From Bilophila sp964369665 (GTDB taxonomy: Bacteria; Desulfobacterota; Desulfovibrionia; Desulfovibrionales; Desulfovibrionaceae), in the NCBI GenBank assembly GCA_964369665.1, contig CAYJFS010000003.1, positions 1 through 64,000 on the forward strand: DNA of 64,000 bases, read 5' to 3'. How positions within the stretch are numbered: position 1 is the stretch's first letter; each line of letters opens with the position of its first letter. Both the position numbers and the translations under genes were made by a program. The notes beneath the pieces were generated by a model. The model was not told the DNA's origin, did not search any database, and saw only the letters and a list, made by a program, of their open reading frames with translations. Below, piece after piece: positions 26,337-35,115 of this stretch.

Positions 26337-26699
26337 ATGATTACACATCAAATTGAAGAATTTGGAAAAAGAATGGGTATAGAAGATTTAGATGCAAGTT
26401 CAGAAAATATTTTTTCTTTTGAAATAGAAGATATTGGTACATTAAATATAGAAAAAGATGATTCTAATGAAGAATTTTTTGTCTATTTATCAGTTATATA
26501 CCCACTATATGAAAGTAGTATTTCAAAAAAAGTACTTGAAATTTGTAATTATAAACATGCTCATCCATTTATTTTACATGGAGGTGTATATAATAATACA
26601 ATAATATTCTTTATTTCTATGAGTTTTAGAGAGGTTACAGCATCATATATAGAAACAGCTACACAATTTCTTATAGAAATAACAAAAAAAATATCATAA
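26337..26699 (+). CDS. Probable T3SS chaperone, CesT/SycE-like
   Basis: 120 residues, acidic. Helix (HQIEEFGKRMGI), strand-rich centre (NIFSFEIEDIGTLNIEKDD, EEFFVYLSVIYPL), helix, strands (HAHPFILHGGVYNNTIIFFISM) and C-terminal helix follow the fold order of class I chaperones. GAGAG lies 8-12 bases before the ATG. It opens the plus-strand T3SS arm, divergent from the coiled-coil gene across a 216-base AT-rich region that must hold both promoters; no clear promoter match was found. The substrate is unknown. Confidence 0.6.
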   Translation: MITHQIEEFGKRMGIEDLDASSENIFSFEIEDIGTLNIEKDDSNEEFFVYLSVIYPLYESSISKKVLEICNYKHAHPFILHGGVYNNTIIFFISMSFREVTASYIETATQFLIEITKKIS

Positions 26700-26892
26700 T
26701 TGTATATTAAAAATACATTTATATACATATATATCCAATATATTGATGTTATTAAACAACATAATCATTAATAATAAGACTCAACATATATATAGAAAAA
26801 ATATTATATAACCTATAGTAAATTTTATATGTAATACTGTATAAACATAAACAAAATTTAAACTTTTATGAAGCAATACAAAAGGATCATAC

Positions 26893-27228
26893 ATGCTTAT
26901 TAGCCATGAACAACGCAATACACTATATGTTCTTGGATATTTATACATTCGAATGGGCTTAATAGACCCTGCTGAAAGGTTATTCACAATGCTTCTTGCC
27001 ATTTTCCCCAGCGATAAATGGGTTCATAGAAATCTTGCAATTATTGCAATGAAAAAAAAAGATGGTGCATCCTGCCTAACCCATATCTATAAGTCTATAG
27101 AAGGCGAAAATAATATCCAAAAACATGCACCAATGCTTCTTTTACAAGCACAAGCACTCTGGCAGTTAGGCCGTAAAAAAGAATCACGTGTATCTATTGA
27201 TAACTATATTCAAATTATAGGTCGCTAA
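26893..27228 (+). CDS. sctY: T3SS chaperone SctY (YscY-like, TPR)
   Basis: 111 residues of TPR-like helices: RNTLYVLGYLYIRMGLIDPAERLFTMLLAIFP, then DKWVHRNLAIIAMKKKD and MLLLQAQALWQLGRKKESRVSIDNYI. Yersinia YscY binds YscX and SctV and is encoded just before sctV; here the gap to sctV is two bases. No YscX candidate is adjacent. A generic TPR chaperone is the alternative. Confidence 0.7.
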   Translation: MLISHEQRNTLYVLGYLYIRMGLIDPAERLFTMLLAIFPSDKWVHRNLAIIAMKKKDGASCLTHIYKSIEGENNIQKHAPMLLLQAQALWQLGRKKESRVSIDNYIQIIGR

Positions 27229-27230
27229 TT

Positions 27231-29333
27231 ATGAGTTTGTTTGCAAAAGCACAATCTGCAGTTGGTATTATTGTAAAAAATAATGACCTTACTATTGTGT
27301 TATTGCTTGTTACTGTTATTGCCTTAATGATCATTCCTCTCCCAACGCCTCTAGTAGATACACTTATTGGTCTTAACATGGGGTTATCATTTCTTATCCT
27401 CATGATGTGTATGTATGTAAGGACTGTCTTAGACTTTTCAGTATTTCCAACAATACTCCTTTTTACAACACTCTTTAGAGTTGGCTTAAACATAACGACT
27501 ACAAGATTGATCCTACTTCAAGCAGATGCTGGAGAAATTATATTTATCTTTGGAGAATTTGCTCTTGGAGGTAACTTTGTTGTTGGAGCTGTAGTTTTTG
27601 TAATTTTAACAATTGTACAATTCCTAGTTATTGCTAAAGGGGCTGAGCGTGTTGCTGAAGTTGGAGCACGCTTTACCCTAGATGCTATGCCAGGAAAACA
27701 AATGTCCATTGATGCAGACATGCGTGCTGGTGTTATTGATATGGAAGAAGCACAAAAACGCCGGACAAGAATTAGTCAAGAAAGCCAGATGTATGGTGCT
27801 ATGGATGGAGCTATGAAGTTTGTTAAAGGAGACAGCATAGCAGGCATGATCATTGCTGTTGTTAACATTGTTGGTGGTACAATTATTGGTGTCAGCCAAC
27901 ATGGAATGGCTGCTTCTGAAGCACTACACCTCTATGGAATCCTTACTATTGGTGACGGACTTGTTTCACAAATTCCATCACTCTTAATTTCTATTGCTGC
28001 AGGTGTTTTAATTACACGTACTGGTGATTCTGACGATAATATAGGCTCACAAATTGGTCAACAAATCTTTAATCAACCTAAAGCACTAATGATGGCTGGT
28101 GGGCTTGTAATGCTTCTTGCTTTAATTCCAGGTTTTCCTAAACCACAACTTTTTGCTATTGCAGGAGGCCTTATAGGCATAGGTTATATGCTTAAAGTCA
28201 TCATGGAATCACCAGAACCTAAAAAAACAAAAGAAAGCATTGCAAAAACACTTTCTCCTACAGCAGAACCAGCAAAAAAGAGCTCTAACTCAAAACAACA
28301 AAAAGATAAAGATGAATTTTCTCCAACAATACCTATCATCCTTGATATATCTGAAGGTATCAGCGAAGCATTAGACTATGACTCACTTAATGATGAACTT
28401 ATTACTCTACGACGTGTTCTGTACTTTGACCTTGGTGTTCCATTCCCTGGAATAAACCTAAGAACAACAACAAAGCTTAGAGATCTGAGCTACTCTCTTC
28501 TTATTAATGAAATACCTATGTCTAAAGGAAGCCTTGAAAAAAACATGGTCTTAGCTAGAGATACAAAAGAAAATCTTGCCATGCTTGGAGCTGAAGTTAA
28601 AGAAACAGAAAAATTCCTTCCAGATATTGAATCCCTTTGGGTCCCTGATTCTCAAAAATCTATTTTGGAGCGTGCTGGTATTACATGTATGTCGCATAGC
28701 CGTATTCTTGCTTATCATTTATCACTTATTCTCTCACGTCATGCATCAAATTTCTTAGGTATGCAAGAAGCAAAATACCTTTTAGATAAAATGGAAGAAC
28801 GATCACCAGACCTTGTTCGAGAAACAACCCGTCTTTTACCTGTTCAACGTATTGCTGAAATATTTCAAAGACTTGTACAAGAACAAGTTTCTATCCGTGA
28901 TCTTCGGAGTATCTTAGAAGCACTTATAGAATGGAGCCCTAAAGAAAAAGATAGTGTCATGCTCACAGAATATGTGCGTAGTGCTTTAAAACGACAAATT
29001 AGTTATATGTACTCAAAAGGTCAAAATATGCTTCCTGCTATTCTACTTGATCCTGCTGTGGAAGAAACAATTAGAAAATCGGTAAGACAGACTTCTGCAG
29101 GTGCATTCTTAGCATTAGAACCTGAAAAAACACATGCATTTATGACCTCACTTACAGAAATTGTAGGTAACTATACAGATAGTATCCAAAAACCTGTTAT
29201 TATTACATCCATGGATATCCGTCGTTATGTTAGAAGACTTGTTGAGGCAGAACACCAAAGCCTTGCAGTATTATCATACCAAGAGTTAACACCAGAAATT
29301 TCTGTACAACCTGTTGGAAGAATACGCATATAG
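27231..29333 (+). CDS. sctV: T3SS export gate protein SctV
   Basis: 700 residues. There are seven or eight membrane helices in the first 320 residues. The FHIPEP loop is present (VAEVGARFTLDAMPGKQMSIDADMRAGVIDMEEAQKRR). A linker follows, then the cytoplasmic ring domain (SRILAYHLSLILSRHASNFLGMQEAKYLLDKMEERSPDLVRE). SctV forms a nonameric gate for effector export. It is clearly paralogous to FlhA at 7744-9840 but sits with sctY, sctS, sctT and sctU. Confidence 0.97.
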   Translation: MSLFAKAQSAVGIIVKNNDLTIVLLLVTVIALMIIPLPTPLVDTLIGLNMGLSFLILMMCMYVRTVLDFSVFPTILLFTTLFRVGLNITTTRLILLQADAGEIIFIFGEFALGGNFVVGAVVFVILTIVQFLVIAKGAERVAEVGARFTLDAMPGKQMSIDADMRAGVIDMEEAQKRRTRISQESQMYGAMDGAMKFVKGDSIAGMIIAVVNIVGGTIIGVSQHGMAASEALHLYGILTIGDGLVSQIPSLLISIAAGVLITRTGDSDDNIGSQIGQQIFNQPKALMMAGGLVMLLALIPGFPKPQLFAIAGGLIGIGYMLKVIMESPEPKKTKESIAKTLSPTAEPAKKSSNSKQQKDKDEFSPTIPIILDISEGISEALDYDSLNDELITLRRVLYFDLGVPFPGINLRTTTKLRDLSYSLLINEIPMSKGSLEKNMVLARDTKENLAMLGAEVKETEKFLPDIESLWVPDSQKSILERAGITCMSHSRILAYHLSLILSRHASNFLGMQEAKYLLDKMEERSPDLVRETTRLLPVQRIAEIFQRLVQEQVSIRDLRSILEALIEWSPKEKDSVMLTEYVRSALKRQISYMYSKGQNMLPAILLDPAVEETIRKSVRQTSAGAFLALEPEKTHAFMTSLTEIVGNYTDSIQKPVIITSMDIRRYVRRLVEAEHQSLAVLSYQELTPEISVQPVGRIRI

Positions 29334-29345
29334 TGGAGCAAGAAT

Positions 29346-29606
29346 ATGGATACAAGCGCTATTATGTATACAGCAAAAGCACTATACCTTGTGCTTATGC
29401 TCTCCATGCCTCCTATTCTTGTTGCCTCAATAGTCGGTATCCTTGTAAGCCTTATTCAAGCCATTACACAACTACAAGAACAAACCCTTGCCTTTGGCAT
29501 TAAACTTTTAGCTGTTGTTCTTACACTTTTCTTTATGGGAGGATGGCTTACAGGAGAACTATTACGATATTCAGAAGAAATCTTTAATCGCTTTTACATA
29601 ATATAA
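29346..29606 (+). CDS. sctS: T3SS export apparatus protein SctS
   Basis: 86 residues with two membrane hairpin helices (about 15-38 and 53-76). Family features are PPILVASIVGILVSLIQAITQLQEQTLAFGIKLLAVVLTLFFMGGWL. SctS winds around the SctR5-SctT core of the export pore. It starts 12 bases after sctV, with GGAG upstream. The length is typical. Confidence 0.95.
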   Translation: MDTSAIMYTAKALYLVLMLSMPPILVASIVGILVSLIQAITQLQEQTLAFGIKLLAVVLTLFFMGGWLTGELLRYSEEIFNRFYII

Positions 29607-29634
29607 GCTACACATAGCTTATTTTGGAGCAATT

Positions 29635-30450
29635 ATGGACTATGAACAAATTTTTGGAGCACTTGGTGTATATAATCACCTAACAGCTTTCCTTTTAGGT
29701 ACACCAAGGCTTTTCATGATTGTCCAAATTCTCCCTTTTATGGCAGGAAGTATCTTAACAGGGCAGCTCAGAGTTGTTCTTGTCTTTGCATTATACCTTG
29801 TTTTACATCCATATCTTATGGCTCAACTACCCCATAACCAAATTGTAAACCTTTCACTCATCTGGCGTTATATGGCTCTTATTATCAAAGAGGGCTTTAT
29901 TGGTTTTATCATTGGTTATCTTGGAGGCATCTTGTTCTGGATGATAGAAGGCGTTGGTCTTTTTATTGATAACCAAAGAGGTGCTGCTATGGCAGCTCAA
30001 ACAGATCCTCTCTCAGGTAATCAAACATCTCCACTAGGCTCATTTTTATTCCAAAGTTTGGTCTATCTATTTTTTTCAAGTAGTACATTTATCCTTTTTT
30101 TAGACCTTATATATAAAACATATGAATTTTGGCCTGTTCATCAAGCCTTTCCATTAAACTGGAAAATACATGTTCCTGAAGTTTTTGCTCAACAAGTTGA
30201 TTGGCTTATGAACTATATGATGCTTCTTTCTGGACCTATTGCTGTATCTTGCTTACTTACAGATATATCATTAGGACTTATTAACCGTTTTGCATCACAA
30301 CTCAATGTATATATATTAGCTATGCCAATAAAAAGTGCTGTTGCTGCATTTCTACTCCTTTTTTACTTTAGCTTACTTTTAGAAAAAGGGACTATTTTAT
30401 ACTCACAGTTTGGTGATTCACTCTCTCAACTTAGACGAGCTCTGCCATGA
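29635..30450 (+). CDS. sctT: T3SS export apparatus protein SctT
   Basis: 271 residues, six or more membrane helices, FliR/SctT family. Conserved blocks are LGTPRLFMIVQILPFM, EGFIGFIIGYLGGILFWMIEGVGLFIDNQRGAAMA and QTDPLSGNQTSPLG. The C-terminus has the usual INRFASQLNVYILAMPIKSAVAAFLLL. It completes the SctRST pore. It overlaps sctU by four bases (ATGA). FliR at 11094-11882 is its flagellar relative. Confidence 0.95.
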   Translation: MDYEQIFGALGVYNHLTAFLLGTPRLFMIVQILPFMAGSILTGQLRVVLVFALYLVLHPYLMAQLPHNQIVNLSLIWRYMALIIKEGFIGFIIGYLGGILFWMIEGVGLFIDNQRGAAMAAQTDPLSGNQTSPLGSFLFQSLVYLFFSSSTFILFLDLIYKTYEFWPVHQAFPLNWKIHVPEVFAQQVDWLMNYMMLLSGPIAVSCLLTDISLGLINRFASQLNVYILAMPIKSAVAAFLLLFYFSLLLEKGTILYSQFGDSLSQLRRALP

Positions 30451-31511
30451 GTGGAGAAAAGACAGAACTCCCTACCCCGAAACGTTTACGTGATGCACGT
30501 GAACAAGGTGATGTATGTAAAAGCCAAGATGTTGGAGCAGCACTTACCATGCTTGGAGGTGCTCTTTTCTATATCGTCATGTGGCAAGACATATTCACGT
30601 CATTAATAAATCTTATAGAACTACCAATGAAAACCATGAATCTTCCTTTTGATCAAGCTCTTATGCCTACTGTAGCAGGTATAATTTCTATATCTTTTTC
30701 TATACTTATACCAACTATTGCTATCCTTATGGGTATAGCTATAGCTGCGGATGTTATGCAAATAGGTTTTCTGTTTGCTGTAAAGAGTGTCATACCAAAA
30801 CTTGATAACATCCATCCTAGTAAATGGTTCTCTAAAGTCTTTTCTATGAAAAACCTCATTGAGTTTTTAAAAAATATTTTTAAAGTTGTTGTTCTTGCCG
30901 TGGCTGTATGGATGATCTTATCAAACTATCTCCATGATCTTTTTTCCATAGCTTCAGGTAATATTTGGGGACTTTGGTATACTGTTGGCTCTATATTGCG
31001 AGATCTTTTACTTAGTGTTTCTTTAGTTTTCTCTGTTATTGCTGCCATTGATTATATGGTTCAACGTTGGCAATACAATAAAAAACAAATGATGAGTAAA
31101 GAAGAAATAAAACAAGAATATAAGGATATGGAAGGTGATCCACTTATAAAAAGTAAACGAAAGCAATTACACCAAGAAATGGCTATGCAAAACCCTCTTA
31201 ATAAAGTCAAAAAAGCAAAAGTTGTCGTGATTAACCCTATCCACTATGCAATAGCCCTTGATTATGAAAAAGAACGAACACCTCTGCCTGTAATTCTTGC
31301 TAAAGGTGAAGGGACTATTGCTATGCGCATGGTTGCTATATCTAAGGAGGAAGGCATTCCTGTTATGCAAAACATTCCTCTAGCACATAGCCTCTTTCTT
31401 GATGGTGTAGAAGATGCTTATATACCAAGAAATCTTATTGCACCTGTTGCTGAAGTCCTTCGCTGGGTTAACTCTCTTGAACGATCTAAAAATCCACAAC
31501 AACCAATATAA
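30447..31511 (+). CDS. sctU: T3SS export switch protein SctU (NPIH variant)
   Basis: 354 residues. N-terminus GEKTELPTPKRLRDAREQGDVCKSQDV, four membrane helices, then the cytoplasmic domain (QEYKDMEGDPLIKSKRKQLHQEMAM). The autocleavage motif reads VVVINPIHYAIALDY, so the third residue of the usual NPTH is Ile. The cleaved Asn-Pro bond and the His are present, so cleavage is still expected. SctU changes specificity from needle subunits to translocators and effectors. It is the last gene of the plus-strand T3SS arm. Confidence 0.95.
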   Translation: MSGEKTELPTPKRLRDAREQGDVCKSQDVGAALTMLGGALFYIVMWQDIFTSLINLIELPMKTMNLPFDQALMPTVAGIISISFSILIPTIAILMGIAIAADVMQIGFLFAVKSVIPKLDNIHPSKWFSKVFSMKNLIEFLKNIFKVVVLAVAVWMILSNYLHDLFSIASGNIWGLWYTVGSILRDLLLSVSLVFSVIAAIDYMVQRWQYNKKQMMSKEEIKQEYKDMEGDPLIKSKRKQLHQEMAMQNPLNKVKKAKVVVINPIHYAIALDYEKERTPLPVILAKGEGTIAMRMVAISKEEGIPVMQNIPLAHSLFLDGVEDAYIPRNLIAPVAEVLRWVNSLERSKNPQQPI

Positions 31512-31713
31512 ACGATAATTAGATAAGGTATAACAAGAAACAATTGATTAAGTTACATCTTCAACCATTAACAAAACTACTAAAAAATTTAGTTAAACTA
31601 AAAATTTTAAATAAAAAAGACTAATTATAATAAATATATACTAAACAGATAATTTCATTGATATGATATTACTTTTAAATAAAGTAGGAATATTTTCTTA
31701 CCAATCCAGGCAT

Positions 31714-31745
31714 AAAAAAAGCCTCTATCTAAAAAGATAAAGGCT
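31714..31745 (-). terminator. Second of two tandem minus-strand terminators
   Basis: Read on the minus strand: AGCCT T TATCT, four-base loop, AGATA G AGGCT, followed by a run of T from the A7 tract at 31714-31720. One mismatch in an 11-base stem. It directly follows another terminator, so minus-strand transcripts from the right are stopped twice before reaching sctU. Confidence 0.75.
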
Positions 31746-31766
31746 AAAAAACCCTCAGCATTGAGG
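31746..31766 (-). terminator. First of two tandem minus-strand terminators
   Basis: Minus strand: CCTCA, loop ATGC, TGAGG, then G and T6 (31751 down to 31746). A compact intrinsic terminator at the 3' end of the structured RNA candidate to its right. Confidence 0.75.
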
Positions 31767-31910
31767 CCTACTTTTCTACACAAGACATATATAGTTTGAT
31801 TATCATTAATAGAAAATAGGAGAATACAAACCAAAGTATTCGGCAGAATTCTCTTGAATATCTTGTGTATTTATTCAAACCACCTACATTGATTATGTGT
31901 AGTGATTTGA
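31746..31910 (-). ncRNA. Candidate structured non-coding RNA (6S-like rod possible)
   Basis: No open frame, but rich pairing on the minus strand, ending at tandem terminators. The outer stem pairs CTACACA (complement of 31896-31902) with TGTGTAG (complement of 31776-31782). A second stem is GTTTGA (31875-31880) with TCAAAC (31794-31799). The apical hairpin is GAATAC (31836-31841) with GTATTC (31822-31827), or alternatively GAGAAT with ATTCTC. A competing stem pairs ACACAAG (near 31862-31868) with CTTGTGT (31778-31784), so two exclusive folds are possible. A rod with apical hairpin recalls 6S RNA, but no family-specific motif was found. Promoter matches upstream are weak (CATAAT at 31892-31897 or TATATC further up), so the 5' end is uncertain. 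Confidence 0.5.
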
Positions 31911-33015
31911 TATAAATGCTTGACGGCTTTTTTAAAATAGTAAGACAATTTTAACTTCCATGGCCTTTTATCTCTTTATTCATATTATCCTAAAGTAACA
32001 TAAATAAAAAAAGGAAATATATTATAGTATGATTGAAGAATTCCTTCATGAGCTTCCTCTAATTAAGAAAAAGCATAGGCAGATTCATTTTTCATTAGTG
32101 ATGATTAGCCTTTTATAATCTATAAAATAGCATGGTATTCATGCCGCTATAAAATATTTACTACTGTATTATAATCAACGTTGGTTTGAAATCCAAAAGT
32201 TATATATTTAAAGCTTGATCTTGTGACTTTCTATCTTCTTTTAAAGTATGTCTTATTTTTCCCCATCATAATTAGACAAATTTATGGTATTAAGAACAAA
32301 TGTTTTAATAATATATGAAAAGTTTTAATTAATGTTAGTAAACTCCTCCCTTACAAAAAAGCCTTTCAAATCTGGAACTATTTTTCTAATGAAAAAAAGT
32401 ACTGCCATCTATCGTAATATGACTTCTAAAATGGTTTCCTGTTTTCCATACCACATTTTATCTTTTGTCATCTTTATTGTGACCCATGGACCTCCACTCT
32501 TTTGGTGTTGGTAAATCGATACAAAATTGATTTACAATAAAAACTATCTTGCTCTTATTTGCCTTGGATAATATATCTTATTGGAAAAAATTTACTGCAA
32601 TCTTTAAAGCAGCTCATTAAAAAAATTTTTGGCCAAACAACGTTATTCAACCATTTGAAGATTGTAAACAATATCTAAAAATGAACGTTTAATCTTAATG
32701 AAAGATTTAGTGCTAAAATAAGACTAGGGAAATTCTTCCTCCCCTCACCACCCTATAGCTTTCTGGTAGAAAGTCCTATCCACTAAAGGCCATTTGCCAC
32801 TCTTTGCATATGATCAGACTCTTCAACAAACATAAAAAACAGGTTATTTGGAAATACTTTCCTCATTTCATTATAAAATACAAATAGATTTACTTTCAAT
32901 ACTACTTCTATATTTTTTAAAATTTAATAATAGACATAGAGGCTTTCCCTTCTTTTTACCTGATATATATCAAATTTTTCCTCTTTCAGAATCTTTGTTT
33001 ATATATAAGTAGTGC
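31911..33015. other. Non-coding, probably decayed sequence
   Basis: About 1.1 kb without a credible gene on either strand. Short frames such as the 60-codon one at 32332-32514 have no ribosome site and no recognisable product. Base composition is less extreme than in pure spacers, as expected for a decayed gene, but no ancestor could be named. A 12-base palindrome, TGATATATATCA, lies at 32961-32972. Confidence 0.5.
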
Positions 33016-35109
33016 CTATGCAGCACGATCATGCAGTTCTGTTTGACACACTGCAAGAAAAGCAGCCTCTATCTGTGAAAGCTGGTCTGCTGGCTTTTGT
33101 CCTAAGTCCTGTATAACAGACTGTAGCTCTTTCATAGAAAGAAGTCCTGCTGCTTCTACTACACTAGAGCAATGTACGCTATATCCCTCATTCCTATGTT
33201 GCTCAATCCATTGAGCTGTTCCTAACTCTGACATAAGCACTGCTGATCTTCGAACATTCTCATCAAGCTCTATGTCTGTAGTTCCTATCTCTCCATGGGA
33301 AACGACCATAATATTACCTAGTTTATTCTTTTTTCGAGCCTCTGCATTTGTAAGCTCCTCATAACTATTAGTAAAAAGTCCTGTAATTGAACTTATACCA
33401 AGAATAAAAGAAAGTATTTTATTTACCCATGAAGATCCAAATCCTCTATATCGACTTATCCCACACATAGATTCACCTTGATTATCAAGTATAAATGAAA
33501 GTGTTGCTGCTTGTGCTGCTTCTTGATTAACTTGGGATTTATTTGTTCTAATAAAAATCTCTGATGGAAGATTTGAACCAACACCACCATCATAAAGGCG
33601 TACTTTACGTGAACTCATTAATATATCAGGAGTATATTTAGATGTATCAAGCCGTAATCCATTAAAAGCAAAAGGCAAAGCCATAGAAACCCTAGCAGCT
33701 AAGGCTATAGGCATTTCTGGAGAATTATCTGCATTAAAATATTCTGTCCTCTTAAAACTTGCATTCCACCCTGTAATTGTTAATTCTTTAAAAATTTCAG
33801 GGCCACCTGGAAGTTTCCTCAACATAATAAGGTCCTGAAAAGTTACCATAGGGCATGGCTCAGAAGAACCATCTTCTGGTAAACGTACTCTTGACCCAAA
33901 AGGCTCTTGTAAAATACTAATACGCTCACGTTCTTTAGTTGTTAGTATACCAAGATCTTCAGGCAAAACCTGATCAAGAAAATCTTTAACATTATTATGC
34001 GCTATCTTGTCAACTTCACATACAACACCTGAAGCTTTACCAAAAAAAGCAATACCCCAAATAAATTTATTTAAAAGGCCTGGATACTCTAAACGAAGAT
34101 TTGACATTTTTTCTATAGAAGCCTTCTGGACTCTCAAACCAACAGCTTCTAACTGTTCAGTAGAAACACCACAGCTCAATGCTGTTGCTGTAAGGGCTCC
34201 TGCAGAAGAACCTGCGACTCTTTTTAAATTTGAAAAAATACCACCTTTAAACATATTTTTAAGTGCACCAATATACCCAACCCCCTTAGCACCACCACCT
34301 TGAAGAACTATATTCTCTATTTGCACAGGGCGTATAAGAGTATAACCATTGTTTCCACTCTTTAAAAGCTTAGGCCCAACCTCACCCTCCTGAACCTGAC
34401 CTTGTGTAAACACGCTCTCAATAGCACTTATTTTCTCACACATAATACCATCTAAACACATAGCCTTAGTTCGATTATTAACATTTGTATTTTTTAATAT
34501 CTCTTGATGTTTTCTTTCTATTTCCTCCCAAGCCTTATCAACTGCAGCAAAAAAGGTATCTTTGGAAACAGCACCATTTTTAGTAGCACGATCATAAACA
34601 TCATCCACATAAGAATAAAAAGCATGCTGTGCTATTTTCATATATACTTTATCTTCATGTACATTAAATTTCTTCCCTTGGTTTGCTTTCATCATCAAAG
34701 CATCCCAGCGTACCCTTGCTAAAGGAATTTCTTTAAGAGCTTTTACTATTTCCTCCATTTTTTTATTAGCTTCTCTAATTAAATCCTTAATATTTTCATT
34801 TCTCCTTTGATAAGGATCTAATACCTCTTGAATAATCTTATCCAAAGAGTCACATGCTAAAGCAACCAAGCTTTCCAATGTCTGTGTAGGCAGTGTAGGA
34901 TTCTTTTGAACTATTTCAGTCACTCTAATCTGTATAGCTGTTTCTAATGTACTGCGAACATTAGCTAAAATAACATCTCTTGTTCTACCCCCCTCTCTGA
35001 AATTATATGGATTTGAAAAAATCTTTTTAGCTTGAGCAACTGTTTTTTCCCAGAGATTTAATGCTTCTTTGGCAGCAGGGGTATCTACTATATTGACATT
35101 TTTAACCAT
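33016..35109 (-). CDS. Patatin-like phospholipase, candidate T3SS effector
   Basis: About 697 residues from ATG 35109 (a TTG two codons upstream is also possible). The first 260 residues are helical and match no enzyme domain. A patatin domain follows with all three catalytic elements (numbering from the TTG): oxyanion loop QGGGAKGVG (about 272-280), nucleophile elbow AGSSAGA with Ser near 304, and catalytic Asp in LYDGGVGSNLP near 509. About 180 more residues follow, with a hydrophobic patch (SWVNKILSFILGISSITGLF). There is no signal peptide. Patatin enzymes hydrolyse phospholipid acyl chains; the T3SS effector ExoU is the well-known example. Two small acidic proteins of chaperone type are encoded just upstream in the same operon, and the T3SS lies nearby, so injection into host cells is inferred. 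Confidence 0.85.
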   Translation of the reverse strand: MVKNVNIVDTPAAKEALNLWEKTVAQAKKIFSNPYNFREGGRTRDVILANVRSTLETAIQIRVTEIVQKNPTLPTQTLESLVALACDSLDKIIQEVLDPYQRRNENIKDLIREANKKMEEIVKALKEIPLARVRWDALMMKANQGKKFNVHEDKVYMKIAQHAFYSYVDDVYDRATKNGAVSKDTFFAAVDKAWEEIERKHQEILKNTNVNNRTKAMCLDGIMCEKISAIESVFTQGQVQEGEVGPKLLKSGNNGYTLIRPVQIENIVLQGGGAKGVGYIGALKNMFKGGIFSNLKRVAGSSAGALTATALSCGVSTEQLEAVGLRVQKASIEKMSNLRLEYPGLLNKFIWGIAFFGKASGVVCEVDKIAHNNVKDFLDQVLPEDLGILTTKERERISILQEPFGSRVRLPEDGSSEPCPMVTFQDLIMLRKLPGGPEIFKELTITGWNASFKRTEYFNADNSPEMPIALAARVSMALPFAFNGLRLDTSKYTPDILMSSRKVRLYDGGVGSNLPSEIFIRTNKSQVNQEAAQAATLSFILDNQGESMCGISRYRGFGSSWVNKILSFILGISSITGLFTNSYEELTNAEARKKNKLGNIMVVSHGEIGTTDIELDENVRRSAVLMSELGTAQWIEQHRNEGYSVHCSSVVEAAGLLSMKELQSVIQDLGQKPADQLSQIEAAFLAVCQTELHDRAA

Positions 35110-35115
35110 AAACAA

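Noticed and set aside
31746..31910. Firm assignment as 6S RNA, tmRNA or SRP RNA
   Set aside because: The rod shape fits 6S only loosely, and the marker sequences of tmRNA and SRP RNA (such as the GGAAG tetraloop region) are absent; kept as an unclassified candidate.
32332..32514. 60-codon frame in the decayed region
   Set aside because: No ribosome site, no recognisable product, surrounded by stops; compatible with chance.
31911..33015. Insertion-sequence remnant
   Set aside because: No terminal inverted repeats, target duplication or convincing transposase residues could be read.
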